The notes under the pieces were generated by a model. It searched no databases and had not been told where the DNA came from. It saw only the letters and a program-made list of their open reading frames with translations. Below are positions 48,011 through 61,754 of a stretch of 64,000 bases of DNA, in pieces. The stretch comes from Phorcus lineatus (Eukaryota; Mollusca; Gastropoda; Trochida; Trochidae). The stretch is from assembly GCA_921293015.1 (NCBI GenBank), contig OV121085.1:16517731-16581730 (forward strand), given 5' to 3'. The position numbers were made by a program, and so were the translations under genes. Every line of letters starts with the position of its first letter. Within the stretch, counting starts at the first letter, position 1.

Positions 48011-49042
48011 GAAGGGAAATCTTGATAAGAGATTTTAATGACGTTTTGTGACATTTCTATTATGATAAATAGATTAAGATGATCAGATCAATAATTTTGT
48101 ATATTAATAGATTTTTTATTTATGAATAAAATTACATTTAAGGAAATCATTAATTTCAAATTCGAATATCCAAAAAGTAACCATCTGCCATTAGGTAATT
48201 ATTTCTAGTATGTTCTTGGGGTACTCTTTTCTTGCAAAACATCAAGTGTAATGTGATATACAAAATATTGATATTTTTTTTGGAAACAAAACCACCTTCA
48301 CATTGGGCTTGTAATTGTAACTCTTTAAACTACCATAATATCCTTAAATAAAAGAAACTCAAATCCATTCATATAAATTTCTTTTAATCGATGGCTGTTC
48401 ATGAAAATTAAACATGGAATTGATTGTGTTGATTTCAAAAGAAAACGTGACAAATAACTTGTTTGTCCCATGGCACACATCAAACACAGCTCGCTGTTTC
48501 ATTAAAGCAACGCCCAATCACTTAGAGACTAAATACAGCTTCACGAGTACCGTAAATTACATAATTATACGAACCCTATAAAAGGATGTAATTTACCAAA
48601 GTTTTAAAACATATTCTGTTCATAAGAACTGGATTGGGTACGATCGATACAATTTAAAACACCACCTCGCTAATACGTACATATGTACATTAAATATTTT
48701 TTTATTATCTATAAACGTTGGCCAGATTGTCAAATTTTATGATAATGTATAACACATAGACAGTTATTCACAACACACACGAATCACCCATAATACAAAT
48801 GCAACAGTAAGTACACAATAATACATATGCAGATATACACAATACAGATGCTCTCACAATACATAAACAACACATTTTCACTATGGCATAACGGAGATGC
48901 ACATTTATAGATTACACAATGTACTTTATGTATGCAAAAACGCAGTCCATATTCAATTCATCAATCCATCCATCTATCGATCCTAGTGTTAACTCACATT
49001 AAAATTCTTCCTTAATTCATACTTTATACCGATAAGATAGTT

Positions 49043-49117
49043 TACATACATGCATATATACATACATGCATGCATACATACATACATACATAATACATAC
49101 ATACATACATACATACA

Positions 49118-49149
<32 letters not shown>

Positions 49150-49269
49150 CACACATACATACATACATACATACACCCATACATACATACATACATACAT
49201 ACATACATACATACATACATACATACATACATACATACATACACATATAAACATACGTACATACATACT
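49043..49269. repeat. (CATA)n tetranucleotide microsatellite
   Basis: About 55 CATA units with minor CATG, CACA and CCCA interruptions. The His-Ile-Tyr-Thr and Met-Tyr-Val-Cys frames here are repeat artefacts. Confidence 0.98.
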
Positions 49270-49274
49270 TAAGC

Positions 49275-52200
49275 ACATAAATACAAAGTAGATAAATGAA
49301 TAGATAAATAGATAAATAAATAAACACAGAAAGACCCCTAATTTCACTGTATACGGTAGGGAGGATAGCTTCAGCCAGCCACCTGCATCACCGGGCGTCT
49401 TCCTCAAAGCCAACTGGGCGTGGTTGACCTCAATATGTCAAACTGATTACGTTTGAAGACGCAAATGCCTTTGTACATATGCAGTTCAATCGAGTGAAAT
49501 ATACATGTGATCAAGACTTCCCTTTGCTTCAATCGTTTGAAGTTACAAGATTGTCTGGAGAGAGCTCACGCCTCACTGCTCAAGGTAATGCTTGTTGCAG
49601 TGAAAAATAAGTGCACAATACGTGGACTGAAATCTAAATGTTTTTGAAATGAACAGCAATATATTTCCCACAGGAAAATCTTGTCTATGGCAGACAGGTT
49701 GAAATCTACATTCACAGGTATAATTAAATGTATATTGAATTGATATTGGTAAAGGACAATTTATTGATATTAGAAAGGATAAAGTATGAATTGATAAAAA
49801 GTTCATATTCATCATGGGTTTGAACAAAACGGGAGCGGACACTGACCTTTGAAAGTGGACCAATAAGGCATATTCAGTCGTATGGTAAATTGATATAAAA
49901 TGAATAATGACATATTTTAAGCATGATATAAGGATTAATTGGTGAATTTACGATTTAATCAAAAGAAATTGCCCTATCCTATATGCGTTTAAAAAACTAA
50001 CTTTCTTTGAGAATGCATTGCTTTTATTGTCAACTACACACTTCCCATGGTAACGCAGTACCTTCCCGTCTTTGTGAGTGTTTTGTTTTAGAACTTTTTA
50101 TCAATATCATGGTTTTATCGATTTTATTTGTCTACTTGTAACATAAGCTACCATGTGTGTTTCTTATTTTTTCTGCAACTTTGTAATATTTTAGCCTCTA
50201 AACTGTAATTAGGGAGATTTTGAAATATATTTTATGATGCAATTCACAAAACCTAAAATGAAAAAAACCCAACTTAGATATGACAACAACTGGTAGAATT
50301 ACAGATCTTCATCGATAAATAAAATAAAAGCCAATCCAAATATATTTCTGTGAGTACCTCAGTGGCAATGCACGTTTTCGAAGCGAAAACAGTCGAATCA
50401 TGAGGTCGAAATCTACAAGGGTAATAACATGTATATGATCAGTAATAAAATATTTATCCTCAGTATATCAGAGAGTTCTATGCATCAATTACCATTTTCC
50501 ATACAACTTGTAATCTAATATTAGAATATAAGAAACCATAAAGTGTATTTACATTTATGCCTAATCTCAAAATTTATTTTATTCATTTCATCTGCAGTAA
50601 ATATTTTCTGACAAGTTTATGAGCGATCTGTTTTGCATATTTATTTATATTTCATAAAAACAGTGTAAATAATATTTGAATATATTTGATATGATAATAC
50701 ATGTATGCCTTGTAACTGTGGATATTATGTCTTCAGGAATTAAAGAGTTACTGATACATGTAAGGTGGTTATTTTCATAGCCAATTACATTATAAAGAAT
50801 ATTTGAATAAAATTGTCATATATTTTGTATGATTTCTTTGAATAAAGAATACAAAATGTCAGGAGTGATTATATAGTTGATAATCATTTCTGTATACATG
50901 TAAGACAATACTGAGTGTAATATTAATATTATAGTAAATATTACCTAAAAGTAAAACATTATGCAATGCCATATTAAGATCAAAAAAGTGATAAAGAAAA
51001 GAAAGCAAATTTTCTTCAGAAAGACATGACAAATAATAATTTAAGTTGATTTATAAGTTTTCATCACTCGCCTTACAATGGAATGAAAAACAGGGATGAC
51101 TTTATTCAACTATCTTTTCAGAAATTGATTGCTTATTATCCGTTTATGAGTAAAGTGGTATAATAAATTTTCATATTTCATTCAGAATGAATAATCTCAT
51201 AATTTTCATAGCAAACGGAACGATATTGCATATAAAAAAATGGTATTTACATGCATAATAAGTTATTATTTGCAATACATAGTTGATATATATGCCAATA
51301 TTTTAGATACGTCTATTAAGTAATTTGTTTCATGAAATGACTATAAACACATTCGAATAAAAAATTCAAACAAATTTCCACAAACAAATTAAAACATACA
51401 AAAAAGGGGTAATGACATCATACAAAATGTAGTACATATTTTAGAACGAAAAACATAATGATCATATACATGCAAATTCACAATTTACATATCAAAACTC
51501 TATCAATGTATCAAAATTAAAGTTTTTGTTCACTTTTAATTTAAAAAAACATGCTAAAAACGTAGATATAAGGTGTGTTTGGATAAAAGTGCCTCATATA
51601 ACGTTATTAATACATAATACGATCTACGCGAACCCTGTGGACTTTGTAATCATATTGATATGAGGGTGTGGAAAGTTCTTCACAGGGTGGATGTTTTGAC
51701 AGAAATATGAAAACAAAGGCGGACCATGAAAACAAAAGCCTCCTAAAATAATGCATTGTGTGTTCTTAGATACGATGTAAGAAAATCGCTAATTATATAC
51801 ATTCCTCCTCCAAAAGATGTGTTATGAAATTCGGGTTACATGCATTCGTTGCGTTGAGAAATAAGTTGTGAGGTTACCTCGAAAACGAAAATAAATAAGC
51901 GTGTTTAGAAAAGGCGCTTTGTTTAAATCAGCCCGATCTGTGAAATAGATGTTGTTAGTGAAAATACAGCCGAGCTTTGAATAACAAACACATGTTTTCA
52001 TTTTACACGTGCGATGATAAATGTTTATTTCTACAGAGAACGGTAAATTGCGGTGTATTTGAAGATATAAACAGAGAAACAGGTGGATAGTTTCACAGAT
52101 GAGATTTTTTCTACCCAATTATAGTGGGTTGATACTTTGAAGCAAATTCAGCTTTTTCTCTATTGGATTAGATGCCCTAGGCCGTATTTCTAAAATCTTT

Positions 52201-52345
52201 GAAAAAATATTTTTTAGATTATCGAGTTATATAAATTTATAGAAATGTGTAAAATTGAAGCTTTTAGTTAAATTGTTTACAAATGATATATCTTGAAAAA
52301 AGTTATTGTATATATATATATTTGTTGCAATTTTGGATGTACTGA
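49275..52345. other. AT-rich noncoding DNA
   Basis: Three kilobases with no recognisable gene, RNA or transposon. The minus-strand frames at 49573-49863 and 51822-52118 show no domain. Confidence 0.45.
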
Positions 52346-52349
52346 TTGT

Positions 52350-52560
52350 TAGATGAACTGATGGATAGATGGATGGATGGGTAGGTGTAGTGATGGATGG
52401 ATGTATGGATATTGGATGGAAAAGAAGTGATACATGGATAGATAGAGTGGGATATTGCTGTAATGAGACTGCGTGAGTTTGGATGGGATATGACAGGGTG
52501 AATGGATGGATGGATAGATAGATTGGATGACATTTGATAGATGGATGGACGGATGGGCAG
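52350..52560. repeat. Degenerate (GGAT)n microsatellite
   Basis: Clusters of GATGGATGGATAGATG are interrupted by unique bases. The minus-strand Ser/Ile/His/Pro-rich frames come from it. Confidence 0.85.
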
Positions 52561-53399
52561 ATCACTGATGTTTGTTAGAATGAGAAAGTAGTTTGTGACA
52601 GATGGATGAATGACATGGAATTGAAGAAAAGTTATAGGAGAAGATGAATTAAATAATTGATGGAAGCCAGAATTCTAGATATATATTTTAGTTGACTGGA
52701 TAGAGTGACTGAATAAATTAGAATTTAATTGTGGGTTATAAAAGAAATCGATTAAAAAGAGGTGAAGGATGGAGGATCATAGATAGAAAGACAAGCGGGT
52801 GAATGAATCAAGGAAGAAATCGACCCCCAAACCATGCAGATTCATTAAATAGTATTGTACCTCATTACGCAATATATTTCATCATGTGTTTAAAATTCTG
52901 ACACGTTGTTGATTGCCATTATTAAAATTATTTAGAAGCTTGTAGGTTTTATTACCAGGTGCATATGTAGACATCATTAATTTTGGCGTGACTGATTATA
53001 CATACATCGAGCCACCCACGATGCGGTAAAAATGAAAAGGACGATTTTCCGAACCAACAAATTAATAGTGTTTATGAAAGTATGTTTGCATTTAACCTCA
53101 AAAACACATTCTTGAATAAATTAACCTCAACTTAGCCTCGGCTTCGTTTTCAAAAGTTATCACACATACTCGTCAAAATTGGAACGGCCTTTGAAAACAA
53201 TGTAATAATGGGACACATTTTTTTCCTCAAACACGAGAAGAAAAGATTATCCCGATGAAGGGCGGATGACGGTAAGGCTTTTTGTCCGTATATTTGTACA
53301 AAAATTCTCGGTAAATACTTATCGCCCCTTTCGTCTTTTGACAGTTTCCCTCGCATTTCTTTGAGGACTCCTCTGTCAGTCATATCACTTTCAAGTCCT

Positions 53400-53465
53400 T
53401 CTTCTCCCCATTCACTCCCCTCTTCACGTCCCCCCTGCTCCCCCTTCAAGTCCCCCTCCCTCTCT
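53400..53465 (-). other. C-rich tract, G-quadruplex-prone on the minus strand
   Basis: Several C runs (CCCC, CCCC, CCCCCC, CCCCC, CCCCC) lie within about 60 bp. The complementary strand meets the G-quadruplex pattern, and the plus strand could form an i-motif. Confidence 0.5.
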
Positions 53466-54409
53466 TAGCGTTTGTCATCTTATAGTTTGAACTAGCCTTT
53501 AAAGAGACTGGCAATCTATTGATGAGTTTCGATGAGCTGGGATAAGACAGGGTCATTATCTCCCTGCCTCTTTTTATGTGTTATCCATTTACCTACCCAT
53601 TGTGAGAGAATGAACCCTATACCAAAGGAATAATTGAATTTCACGAAGGGTTTTCGTGCGTACTTTAAAATGAAACGTACTTTTCCCTTTTGATAAGGGC
53701 AAAAAAACCGATGGATATTAGAATAGATAAATATTTTTTTCAATTTTGAAATTTCCAAATGTTTTCATTGTCGTTTTGGGAGATACCCATTGGTATACGT
53801 GTATTATTTGAAATAAAATATTCTGGTATGTTTTCAATAAACAGTGAAAACGGTGTAAACCGGCACCCGTGAAGACCGAACTTAATTCCGGTTTGGAATT
53901 ATTATGGCTTCTCTTTATTTACAGAAAGAGATGATAAACCGAATAGTTAAGATAGTAAGATAGTGTCGACTATGATGTTGCACGAACCAACGTAGTTAGT
54001 GTTAAGTAAATAAAGTAATTAATTCAGTGAGTTAAGTAAATAAATAAACCTGACAGAAATCGCCTGACTTCTAAGATATACCGGATAACGTTATGTCATA
54101 TTGTTAGTTTAGTTTCAAATTAAATAGTGAGAATACACATCCTAAAGTCAACCAGTGAAATCAGTAAGCATGCATATTGCACATGTGTTAAATCAGTATA
54201 CATGTAGGTAAATGGACGCTTGCAGTAAATTCTGGTAATAAAAGCCTTCAGTTTCAGAAAATACGAGTATTTCTGGAAATTTTACTAAAAAGGTGTTTTA
54301 TCATAGATATACCGAGACATATGGATGCTAAAAACTAATTTACTGATAACGATGAAAAACACATAAATTGGGAGTTTTTATGTGGCTCTAGTCAGCAGAC
54401 GGAAGTAAT

Positions 54410-54600
54410 ATACATTTTGATAGCCCAGTTGATATGCGTTCATTTGCCTCGACAAACCTGAGTTCTAATCCAAGCAGTTAAAGGATTTAGCAGGTGTCGA
54501 TCCACTCAGTGGCCCTGATTAAAAAACCATTCATAGATTAATGGTCTACAGGTAGAGGGGATTTTTATACACCTGAGAATCGCGAGGGGAGATGTGTTCT
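54410..54600 (+). mobile_element. Decayed tRNA-derived SINE
   Basis: TAGCCCAGTTGATATGCG (A box-like, 54421) and AGTTCTAATCC (B box-like, 54461-54471) are spaced as in a tRNA. They are followed by a non-tRNA body ending near GAATCGCGAGGGGAGATG. No simple-repeat tail remains. It is a different family from the 12.46-kb SINE. Confidence 0.45.
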
Positions 54601-54860
54601 CATCATTTTATACTGTTTCAAACTTCCCACAGTGAGAGGTTCACGAGACTTGTAAGCTGTGCTAAACGTTTGTGAGAAAACATGAGGGTGATTTTGAAAT
54701 GTTCCCATGGTTGGGTATGAAAGTTCGTTGGAGTCATCAGTTCATCGGAAACGTTGTTTGTAAGAGGAACTTACGTTTTGAACATTACATTCAAATTTCC
54801 ATTTTGAAAACAACATAAAATTTGATATTCTGTTTTATTAGGCCAATTATATATGAAGTG

Positions 54861-54861
54861 T

Positions 54862-54918
<57 letters not shown>

Positions 54919-54931
54919 TAGATAGATAGAT
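54861..54931. repeat. (GATA)n(GACA)n(GATA)n compound microsatellite
   Basis: The array is symmetric: GATA units on both sides and about ten GACA units in the middle. Confidence 0.98.
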
Positions 54932-54934
54932 ACC

Positions 54935-57057
54935 TCAAAATACCTTTTTCCAAAAATAAACGTTTTGAAAGTATCAGATTTATCAATCAATCCGATAAAA
55001 TAAAAATTGGTATCACGTTTGTGTATAATCATTAAAAGCTATGACAAATGAATGCAAAAACATGAATAACTGCAAATTGATTGCAAACATACGTTGCAAT
55101 ACTTAAAATGTCAGTGAGAAAACTTATAGTTTATACAGGCACAGATAGCTGGCCTTCAGTAAAATGCCTACCCTTTTCTTAACAGGAAAAAAATCTGAAA
55201 CAGAATTTCAAATAAAATAAAACGAATTATCAATGAAATACCTGTATTATCTACAACGATCATGGCATATCGATTAGATATCGGTTATAACTGGTAAAAC
55301 ACTTGCACATAGCTCTCCTAGATTAAGGTGATCACTAAATATTATAACCAAGGTACCATTAGCACTAAGGTAGCTTAGTTAAATAAGGGGCCGATCTTCA
55401 GGCTGGCATTCCAATACACGAGGAAGATAGCATTTGATATATATGTGGTTTTATGATATATCTTTGATTCTTGAATTTAAAAATAGAATCATTCGAATAG
55501 AACACATGATTACATGGCGACAAGTTATTACTAGATTGAGGAAAGACTTGACAAGGGCTTCACAAATAGACTAGTTTGGTCAGTGTTTTTGGACAAGAAA
55601 TTAAACTTGAAATAAGGCACTACAGTATAGATAGACATCAGATGCATTCTGTCTTTGCAGACAGATTTATAGCTCTATTTTGGAAGATATAATCAGAGAA
55701 AAAACACAGCCTTTCGTTAATCAGCTAAATTTCTACCACATAAACATTAATTTAAACTAAATATCGATATACTCAATTCAAAGGCTTGGATGAAATCAAA
55801 AGACACAAATTTCGTTAAATCACATTTACACCTTCTACCCATATACCATGTAAACATTCTCAATTTAATAGAAATTTCAATTACCTTTATTTCTGTAGAT
55901 ATGGCGAAAGCTATAGACTAAGATTTATGTAAAACAAATTGCACCATCTACCGTATGCAAATTAATTAAAACGAAATTTCAATACTCTATTTCTATACAC
56001 TTTACAATTTTGTCAAATATCATTAAAACCATAGACAAAATAGACCAAAAAAAATTAATTAAAACGAAAATTCAGCAAACTGTTTCTATAGACACGACAT
56101 AAGCAATAGATAAAGATTTCGTTGAATCACTAAAAACCATCAACCATATACTTATAAACCATTTAATCAATGAAAATTTCAATGAAGTATTTACTGGAGA
56201 CAGCAACAAAGAGATAAACAGACAATTGTACGCATCACTTTACTATACAATTGGTTTCCTTCAGACATCACGGAATCGGACACGACACATGAAGACATTA
56301 AACCCCTCGCGAAAGACAACCGAGCGAATGCAGAAAACGTTTAGCATTTTAGGGTACATATACTAAATCTCCCCAATCCCCTAGAATGAAATGAATCCCT
56401 ATATCTGTACATTTAGGGATTTCTACGCTCACCCTACTAAAAGGTCCGGGTAGATTTAAGAGTATTCACTAATCGCACATAAGTACCATATCATTAGCAA
56501 AGAGCTTAAGACACCGGTGATAGGTGAGCTGGGTTACCCCTAATGTTTGGACCCGGAATGAATATACTAGACAGATGCTCATTTGTCTCCATTTAGGATT
56601 GAAAATTGTGTATAGTTTTGTATGGAAATACGTAGCGTTATGATAAAAGTTTATCAGTAAACGTTAGTTTATATATTCAACTTCGTCCTTGCCCAATCAT
56701 AACTCCTTTTAAAAGGAATGCCAGATTTGAGTCAAAATTCTTCGAAACTCATCGAAAATGGGTAATCAGTCGTTTCAAGCATGGTCTCGAGAATAAAAGT
56801 AAAAGTTATATATTTTAGGAGACTATGTGTCGATCCAAAATGATTAAATGGATTGGAATAACCATTAAAGGATACTCTGGGTATGAAAAATCTTCCTAGG
56901 AACAGTGTTAATACGTGATTATTTCATCAAGACATACATCTCTATACTTATATCGCCAAAAATATTTCTTGCCATGGGAAAAAAGGAGTATATTTCTTTC
57001 AACCGTTTTGACCTAAACTAGCACATAAAGATGCCTTTGTGATACCAATATATATAT
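54935..57057. other. Noncoding DNA
   Basis: AT-rich. ATTTCAATTAC-, ATTTCAATACT- and ATTTCAATGAA-type phrases recur loosely between 55730 and 56200 (…ATTAATTAAAACGAAATTTC…), suggesting a very old tandem array of about 100-bp units. No gene seen. Confidence 0.4.
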
Positions 57058-57087
57058 ATGCTGTTTAGGATCTCATGTAAAATTAGT

Positions 57088-57183
57088 CTCTGTTTATCTG
57101 TTCGTCTATGTCTGTCTGTGTTTCTGTCTGTCTGTTTGTTTGTGTTTCTGTCTCTGTCTGTCTGTCTATCTATCTGTCTGTCT
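57088..57183. repeat. (CTGT)n microsatellite
   Basis: TCTGTCTGTGTTTCTGTCTG-type repeats with CTAT interruptions. It creates a Leu/Ser/Val-rich frame only. Confidence 0.95.
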
Positions 57184-57958
57184 TATAAAATACGGCTGAT
57201 GGATACAACTCAACAATACTTTCGTAACGAATATACAATACTCAGATAATGAATTTAAAAAAAATCTTTTTGAATATTTAATTGCATCACCACCACACAG
57301 AGTGATTAAAAATGGTATATTTCTCTTTAAAAATTCAAACGTTCTGAAACTGGCGTTCCACGAATAACGACATTTTGATAATCCTTTTCAGCTTATCCCT
57401 TGAATGCTGGGCAGATTATCCCTGCGAAAGCCATGTTTGACTGATTATCTTGTTCACGATAATCCACTGTTTAAATAAAGCGGGCAAAATGTTGTTAAAC
57501 ACATCCTTTGATCTGTGAAAGCTATGCTACAATGTAAAGAAACTCTCAAGCATAAAAAGTTTCTCAGAAAGTTTGAAAATAGTTTAAATCATAACGTTAT
57601 AAGCCTGGCATGTTTGAATATCTGTTTAACGGCTCCAGTTGAAATATTTAAGGAATTCAAGATGTGCTTCGTAAAGGTTTTCATCAAATATAGGCCTATA
57701 GAGAATGCTTTTAACGACCTTTAAAAGGGCAGCAGTACGTGGAACCTTTATTTCTTCAAAATTTCCAAAGGAGTTACCAAATTAAATCTTAAGAGGGTTA
57801 AACTTCTCACTACTTATCATTATTATCCGTTATCGTGGAAAAAATTATCGACTATCAAGCGAAAATTGCTTGCAGCCATTGTATATTGTAGTGTAAACAA
57901 CTTTTAATCATTTGCGTCAGGAATATACATTTAGGTAGCTTACTCGGTACGTTCGTTT

Positions 57959-58421
57959 AAAGAGCCACTCCGTGATTTTCATAACATATTATTTACCTTT
58001 GATACGAACCTAAATGTCATATGTGGTGATATAAAATCAAAACATCTTAACCTTTCATGTCCAAAAGACATATATATGACAAATATTGGTTTTCCATGAA
58101 AGTCTAAAAAAAGCCTTATGAATGCGCAGAAGTGTAGATATCACGTCCAATATAGAATGATAGTAGTTATATAACCTAACAAATGCTATCAACTCCTAAC
58201 TGCCCTCCTGGCTGTTTTAGATAAGTCTCCAAAATTACATTTGACTCTTTGACGCGTGCCACTGTCCGGTTTCCGATCATAATTGCTATGTTCTACCTTC
58301 ATATTGTCACTATAAAAACCAATAAGCTTTAAAATGTGTCTTTTTGGTAACAGTCAATACTTCGCGATCAAATGACGCCATTGATTAAGTTTGGCATTCA
58401 ACAACTCACGGAGTGGCTCTT
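57959..58421. mobile_element. 463-bp MITE, family B, copy 3 (complete)
   Basis: AAGAGCCACTCCGTGA at the left and TCACGGAGTGGCTCTT at the right are perfect terminal inverted repeats. The whole body aligns with the intronic copy at 15848-16318 in the same orientation, including TGTGGTGATATAAAATCAAA and AATGTGTCTTTTTGGTAACA, and is a few bases shorter. It is noncoding and flanked by TA/TAA-like bases. Confidence 0.92.
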
Positions 58422-58424
58422 AAA

Positions 58425-59090
58425 GGATTCATTTTATTAGTGGCTTGCATTTGGTAACATTTGTTTTACCTTCATGAGATGTCCCGAAGAAAACGAGCTA
58501 CACAAATATAAAAAGTCTACACTGAAGAAAGTTTTCATGTAGTTTAAATTCAAGAAAGATACCCGACATATCAAAAATTAAAACGTTCAGTGATTCCAAG
58601 TTTGTGTGTGTGCAATACTATCATTAAGACGTCATAAATGTAAACTATTATGGCATCATACGTGCGGTGACATTACAGAAGAACTCATGAAAGAAAGAAT
58701 ACTGAAATGGTCTTTTTGTTAAAAATAAATGTTAATGTTTCTAGAAATGGTTTTATTAAGGACATATTTCATATTTTAGTTTAATAATGCTTTACATGAG
58801 TATTACGACAGCAAACTCAATACATTGCAATATCAAAATATCCACACCTGCCCACTTCAATCAACTAAGAATAAAATAAATATAGAAAGGTGAATATAAG
58901 GCCTAAGTACATTGATAAGTACACGCAATATTTACACACGAGAGATAAATCTTTGCTAGTCTACAACGCTTTACACATCTGCAAGATTATCCAACAAAAT
59001 TAATTTTAAGCTATTGCAAAGCATTATGTGATAAAAGCATTAAGAATGTCAAGGTTTGATTTATTATTCTTATTTAAATAACTAAAGCAA
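58425..59090. other. AT-rich noncoding DNA
   Basis: No gene or recognisable element seen. Confidence 0.5.
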
Positions 59091-59119
59091 TACTTGTCAT
59101 TCTCGGTGAAAAACTTCAA

Positions 59120-59300
59120 AACACGATCTTCACGTGGGGTAAAAAACATCCGTGCTTCCCATGTGCGCGGTTGGCCCGTGCAGATCGTGCAGGTGCGAGG
59201 GATGTCAATTTCAGCGGGACACGTGCAGCTAAGTAACTGGGAACCTGTCATTCGCGTCTGGAAGGTATTTCAGTGTCAATATTGTAGGTGCCTCATCAGG
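59120..59300 (-). other. GC-rich block of unknown nature, possible exon or old repeat
   Basis: About 180 bp are clearly GC-richer than the surroundings. The minus strand has a possible acceptor, CCTTCCAG, and an open frame reading …LLSCTCPAEIDIPRTCTICT…, then …TWEARMFFTP…. The plus strand is also open. The Cys pattern fits no family recognised here. An old interspersed repeat is equally possible. Confidence 0.2.
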
Positions 59301-59947
59301 TTAGGAATTTCTCTATTTATTAGACAAACCAGTCACGTGAAATTAGCTAAATAAGAAGGGTGGATCTAGCGGGTCGTATATGGTCACCTTAGGAAGTAGC
59401 CCATCGCGAAACAGTCTCTCATTACATCGAAATCAACAAGAAATGTAATCGAATACATTGCCGTGAAATAGGCAACGAAGTGACCGAATCCGACACACCC
59501 CTTTGTGATTGGGATCTGTCTCTTCCTGACAAAGCTAACCCTAGGGTCTTGTCAGCAGTGAAATTGAGTAGACAAACCGTGCAATTAACAACGTCGTTTC
59601 GCTGCTGTGTAGGTGATTGATTGACATGTTAAGTATGTCGATGTATATTTCAAATTGTACCCCGCACTACGGTTACCTTTCTCACAGCAGTTAAGTCTTT
59701 AATCCGACAAAATGTCTGATAGCCGAAAATCTCCATGTACATTTAAGTCACTGAGAAATTAAAGATAGTGGGATCCTGTGGTAATTGACCCAGTGTAGAT
59801 TTCAGTGTGTATATCACACCTTCAAGTTGACAAGCATGCACATATCAGGCTTACCCGCCAAAACATTTAACATTTAGTTAAAGCAAGGGTATTACCTTTC
59901 TATATAAGAAAACACATGGAATATCCACATTCCTAGACATTTGCTAA

Positions 59948-60010
59948 TTAGTTGAACTATATATCTAGTTGAACTATCTAGATGAACTATCTAGTTGAAC
60001 TATCTAGTTG
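59948..60010. repeat. Short tandem repeat of CTAGTTGAACTAT
   Basis: Four to five 13-16-bp units, each containing AGTTGAACTATCTAG or a close variant. Confidence 0.85.
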
Positions 60011-60011
60011 G

Positions 60012-61320
60012 TACACTCAACATTGCATGAATATATTTTGATAGGAATGCAAAGATGACGTTGCATCTTTAAAGGAACTAGTGCACACTAATAATTTAGT
60101 CAACACAACGATTGTACATATACTGCATATTTCTCAATATTACAAATTATTCGCAGGTGATCTACCTCGTAAGTTATTTAGCAAATATATGTATTCAGGT
60201 TATACAATTGATTCTAAAAGACCGGAAGTATCTAATGCAACGTTGTATGAACTACGATATCGGAAAAAATAAAATTTTGTTTACATCCACGGAAAAGCGA
60301 AAACGGCAGCCACTTTTGTTAATCCATTAACAATGCTAAAACTATGTTATCAAATCGGTTAATCTACAAGATTGCATTCATAAACTATATTCCACCCAGT
60401 TCAGAGTTTAGGTAAATTCAATAGCAGCTCACACTACTAGTTCAGCCTTTTTTAACAGTCCTTAATTTATCCGTTTTGTGTACAGTTGACCCAAGGACGT
60501 ATATATATCTATATGTGTCCTTGGCTGACAATAGATTTTTGTATATCTCTACGCCAACAACGGTGTCTTAACATTTTTATTGTTGATTGTAGGTCAATTG
60601 TAAGGAATGAAGTATTTAATAGCATTGATAGAAAGTTAAAGTGAATGCCTATGTCCTCATATGCCTTAAAAAGTCATTTTGGACCCGAAAAGCGTGCTAT
60701 AGTGCCTTAAAGCGAACTGCATGTGGAAGTTGAATTTTTTTTCTGTAGCCTTACGAGAAACAACCTGCTAAAATCTAAATCCAAAGTCGAAAGCACTAGT
60801 GAATGTGGTATTCGGTTGCTGGGTTTCAAATATAAATCATAAAACTCTTAAATATGCACAAAATAAATATCATGTCATAGTTTAATTACACTTACACATT
60901 TTTATGATTATATCATGCAAATTGGTTGAACCTAAACGGTCTCTTTTTCAATTTGTATTATAAACGCTGGAGGACGTGAAAGACGTATTTATTCACTACA
61001 TAAACGGTTCTTCTTAATAACACGACACCAACACCTTTATTTCGTTTCTCGTACAATATTTCAAAAGACGAAGCACGCGTCAGCACAATATGTGTCAAGA
61101 CATCAAATTAAAGGATTACAAATTGAACTGACTATCCTTTCAAACGTAGTCCAGACATATTTCCTTCACTATACAACTTGTTATCCTTTAAGTGAACAAA
61201 TATATAGACCGTTGACATGGTATAAAGGCCTTGAAAACACGCCTTGAGTGTGATAGGTAACCTTTGACCACGAGGGGATCTTTTAAGAAGAGAGGTCTTT
61301 GAGGGGGTATTCTAAGAGAG
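60012..61320. other. AT-rich noncoding DNA
   Basis: No gene seen. An 8-bp hairpin, CCAAGGAC…GTCCTTGG, with an alternating TA loop, lies near 60491-60525. Confidence 0.5.
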
Positions 61321-61324
61321 GGAA

Positions 61325-61346
61325 GGGGGGGGGGGGGGGGGGGGGG
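61325..61346 (+). repeat. Poly(G) run of 22 bases
   Basis: An uninterrupted G22 after GGGAA. It is strongly G-quadruplex-prone and a likely site of assembly or length error. It produces a Pro-rich minus-strand frame that is not a gene. Confidence 0.97.
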
Positions 61347-61754
61347 TAAAGGAACGCCCCTCAGGTAGATTAACCAGGTGTGTTCATTTGTTACGAGATT
61401 GGACACAAAATAGAACGGATCGTTACAGAAAGGTTAAGATTTGACACATGCGTGAAGAAATTTATGCACTTTGCTGATAAGTATTCGGACTTTGTATCTA
61501 TCTACATTTGTGCTAGTTATTCAAACTGCATAGGGATATAAACGTTCACTCCAGTTTGATTTTTCACTTATTTGTCCTTCAATGTTTCTTGAAGAATAAA
61601 TATACATGATTGTGCAGATACATGATATGGAAATATGTTAAACATTATTTTCATTTTTTATGAATTGTTAGCTGTCACCTTGAATATAGCTTTTTAAATG
61701 GTACGTACGAAACGGTGGATTGATGTAAACTAAATTATTTTTCATCATGAGAAA

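Noticed and set aside
48989..49413. Met-Tyr-Val-Cys and His-Ile-Tyr-Thr repeat proteins on both strands
   Set aside because: Translation of the (CATA)n microsatellite.
59240..59310. Minus-strand CCTGATGAGGCACC…GAAATACC as a hammerhead
   Set aside because: The boxes are present, but the bases between them do not pair to form stem II and no cleavage triplet or stem I was found.
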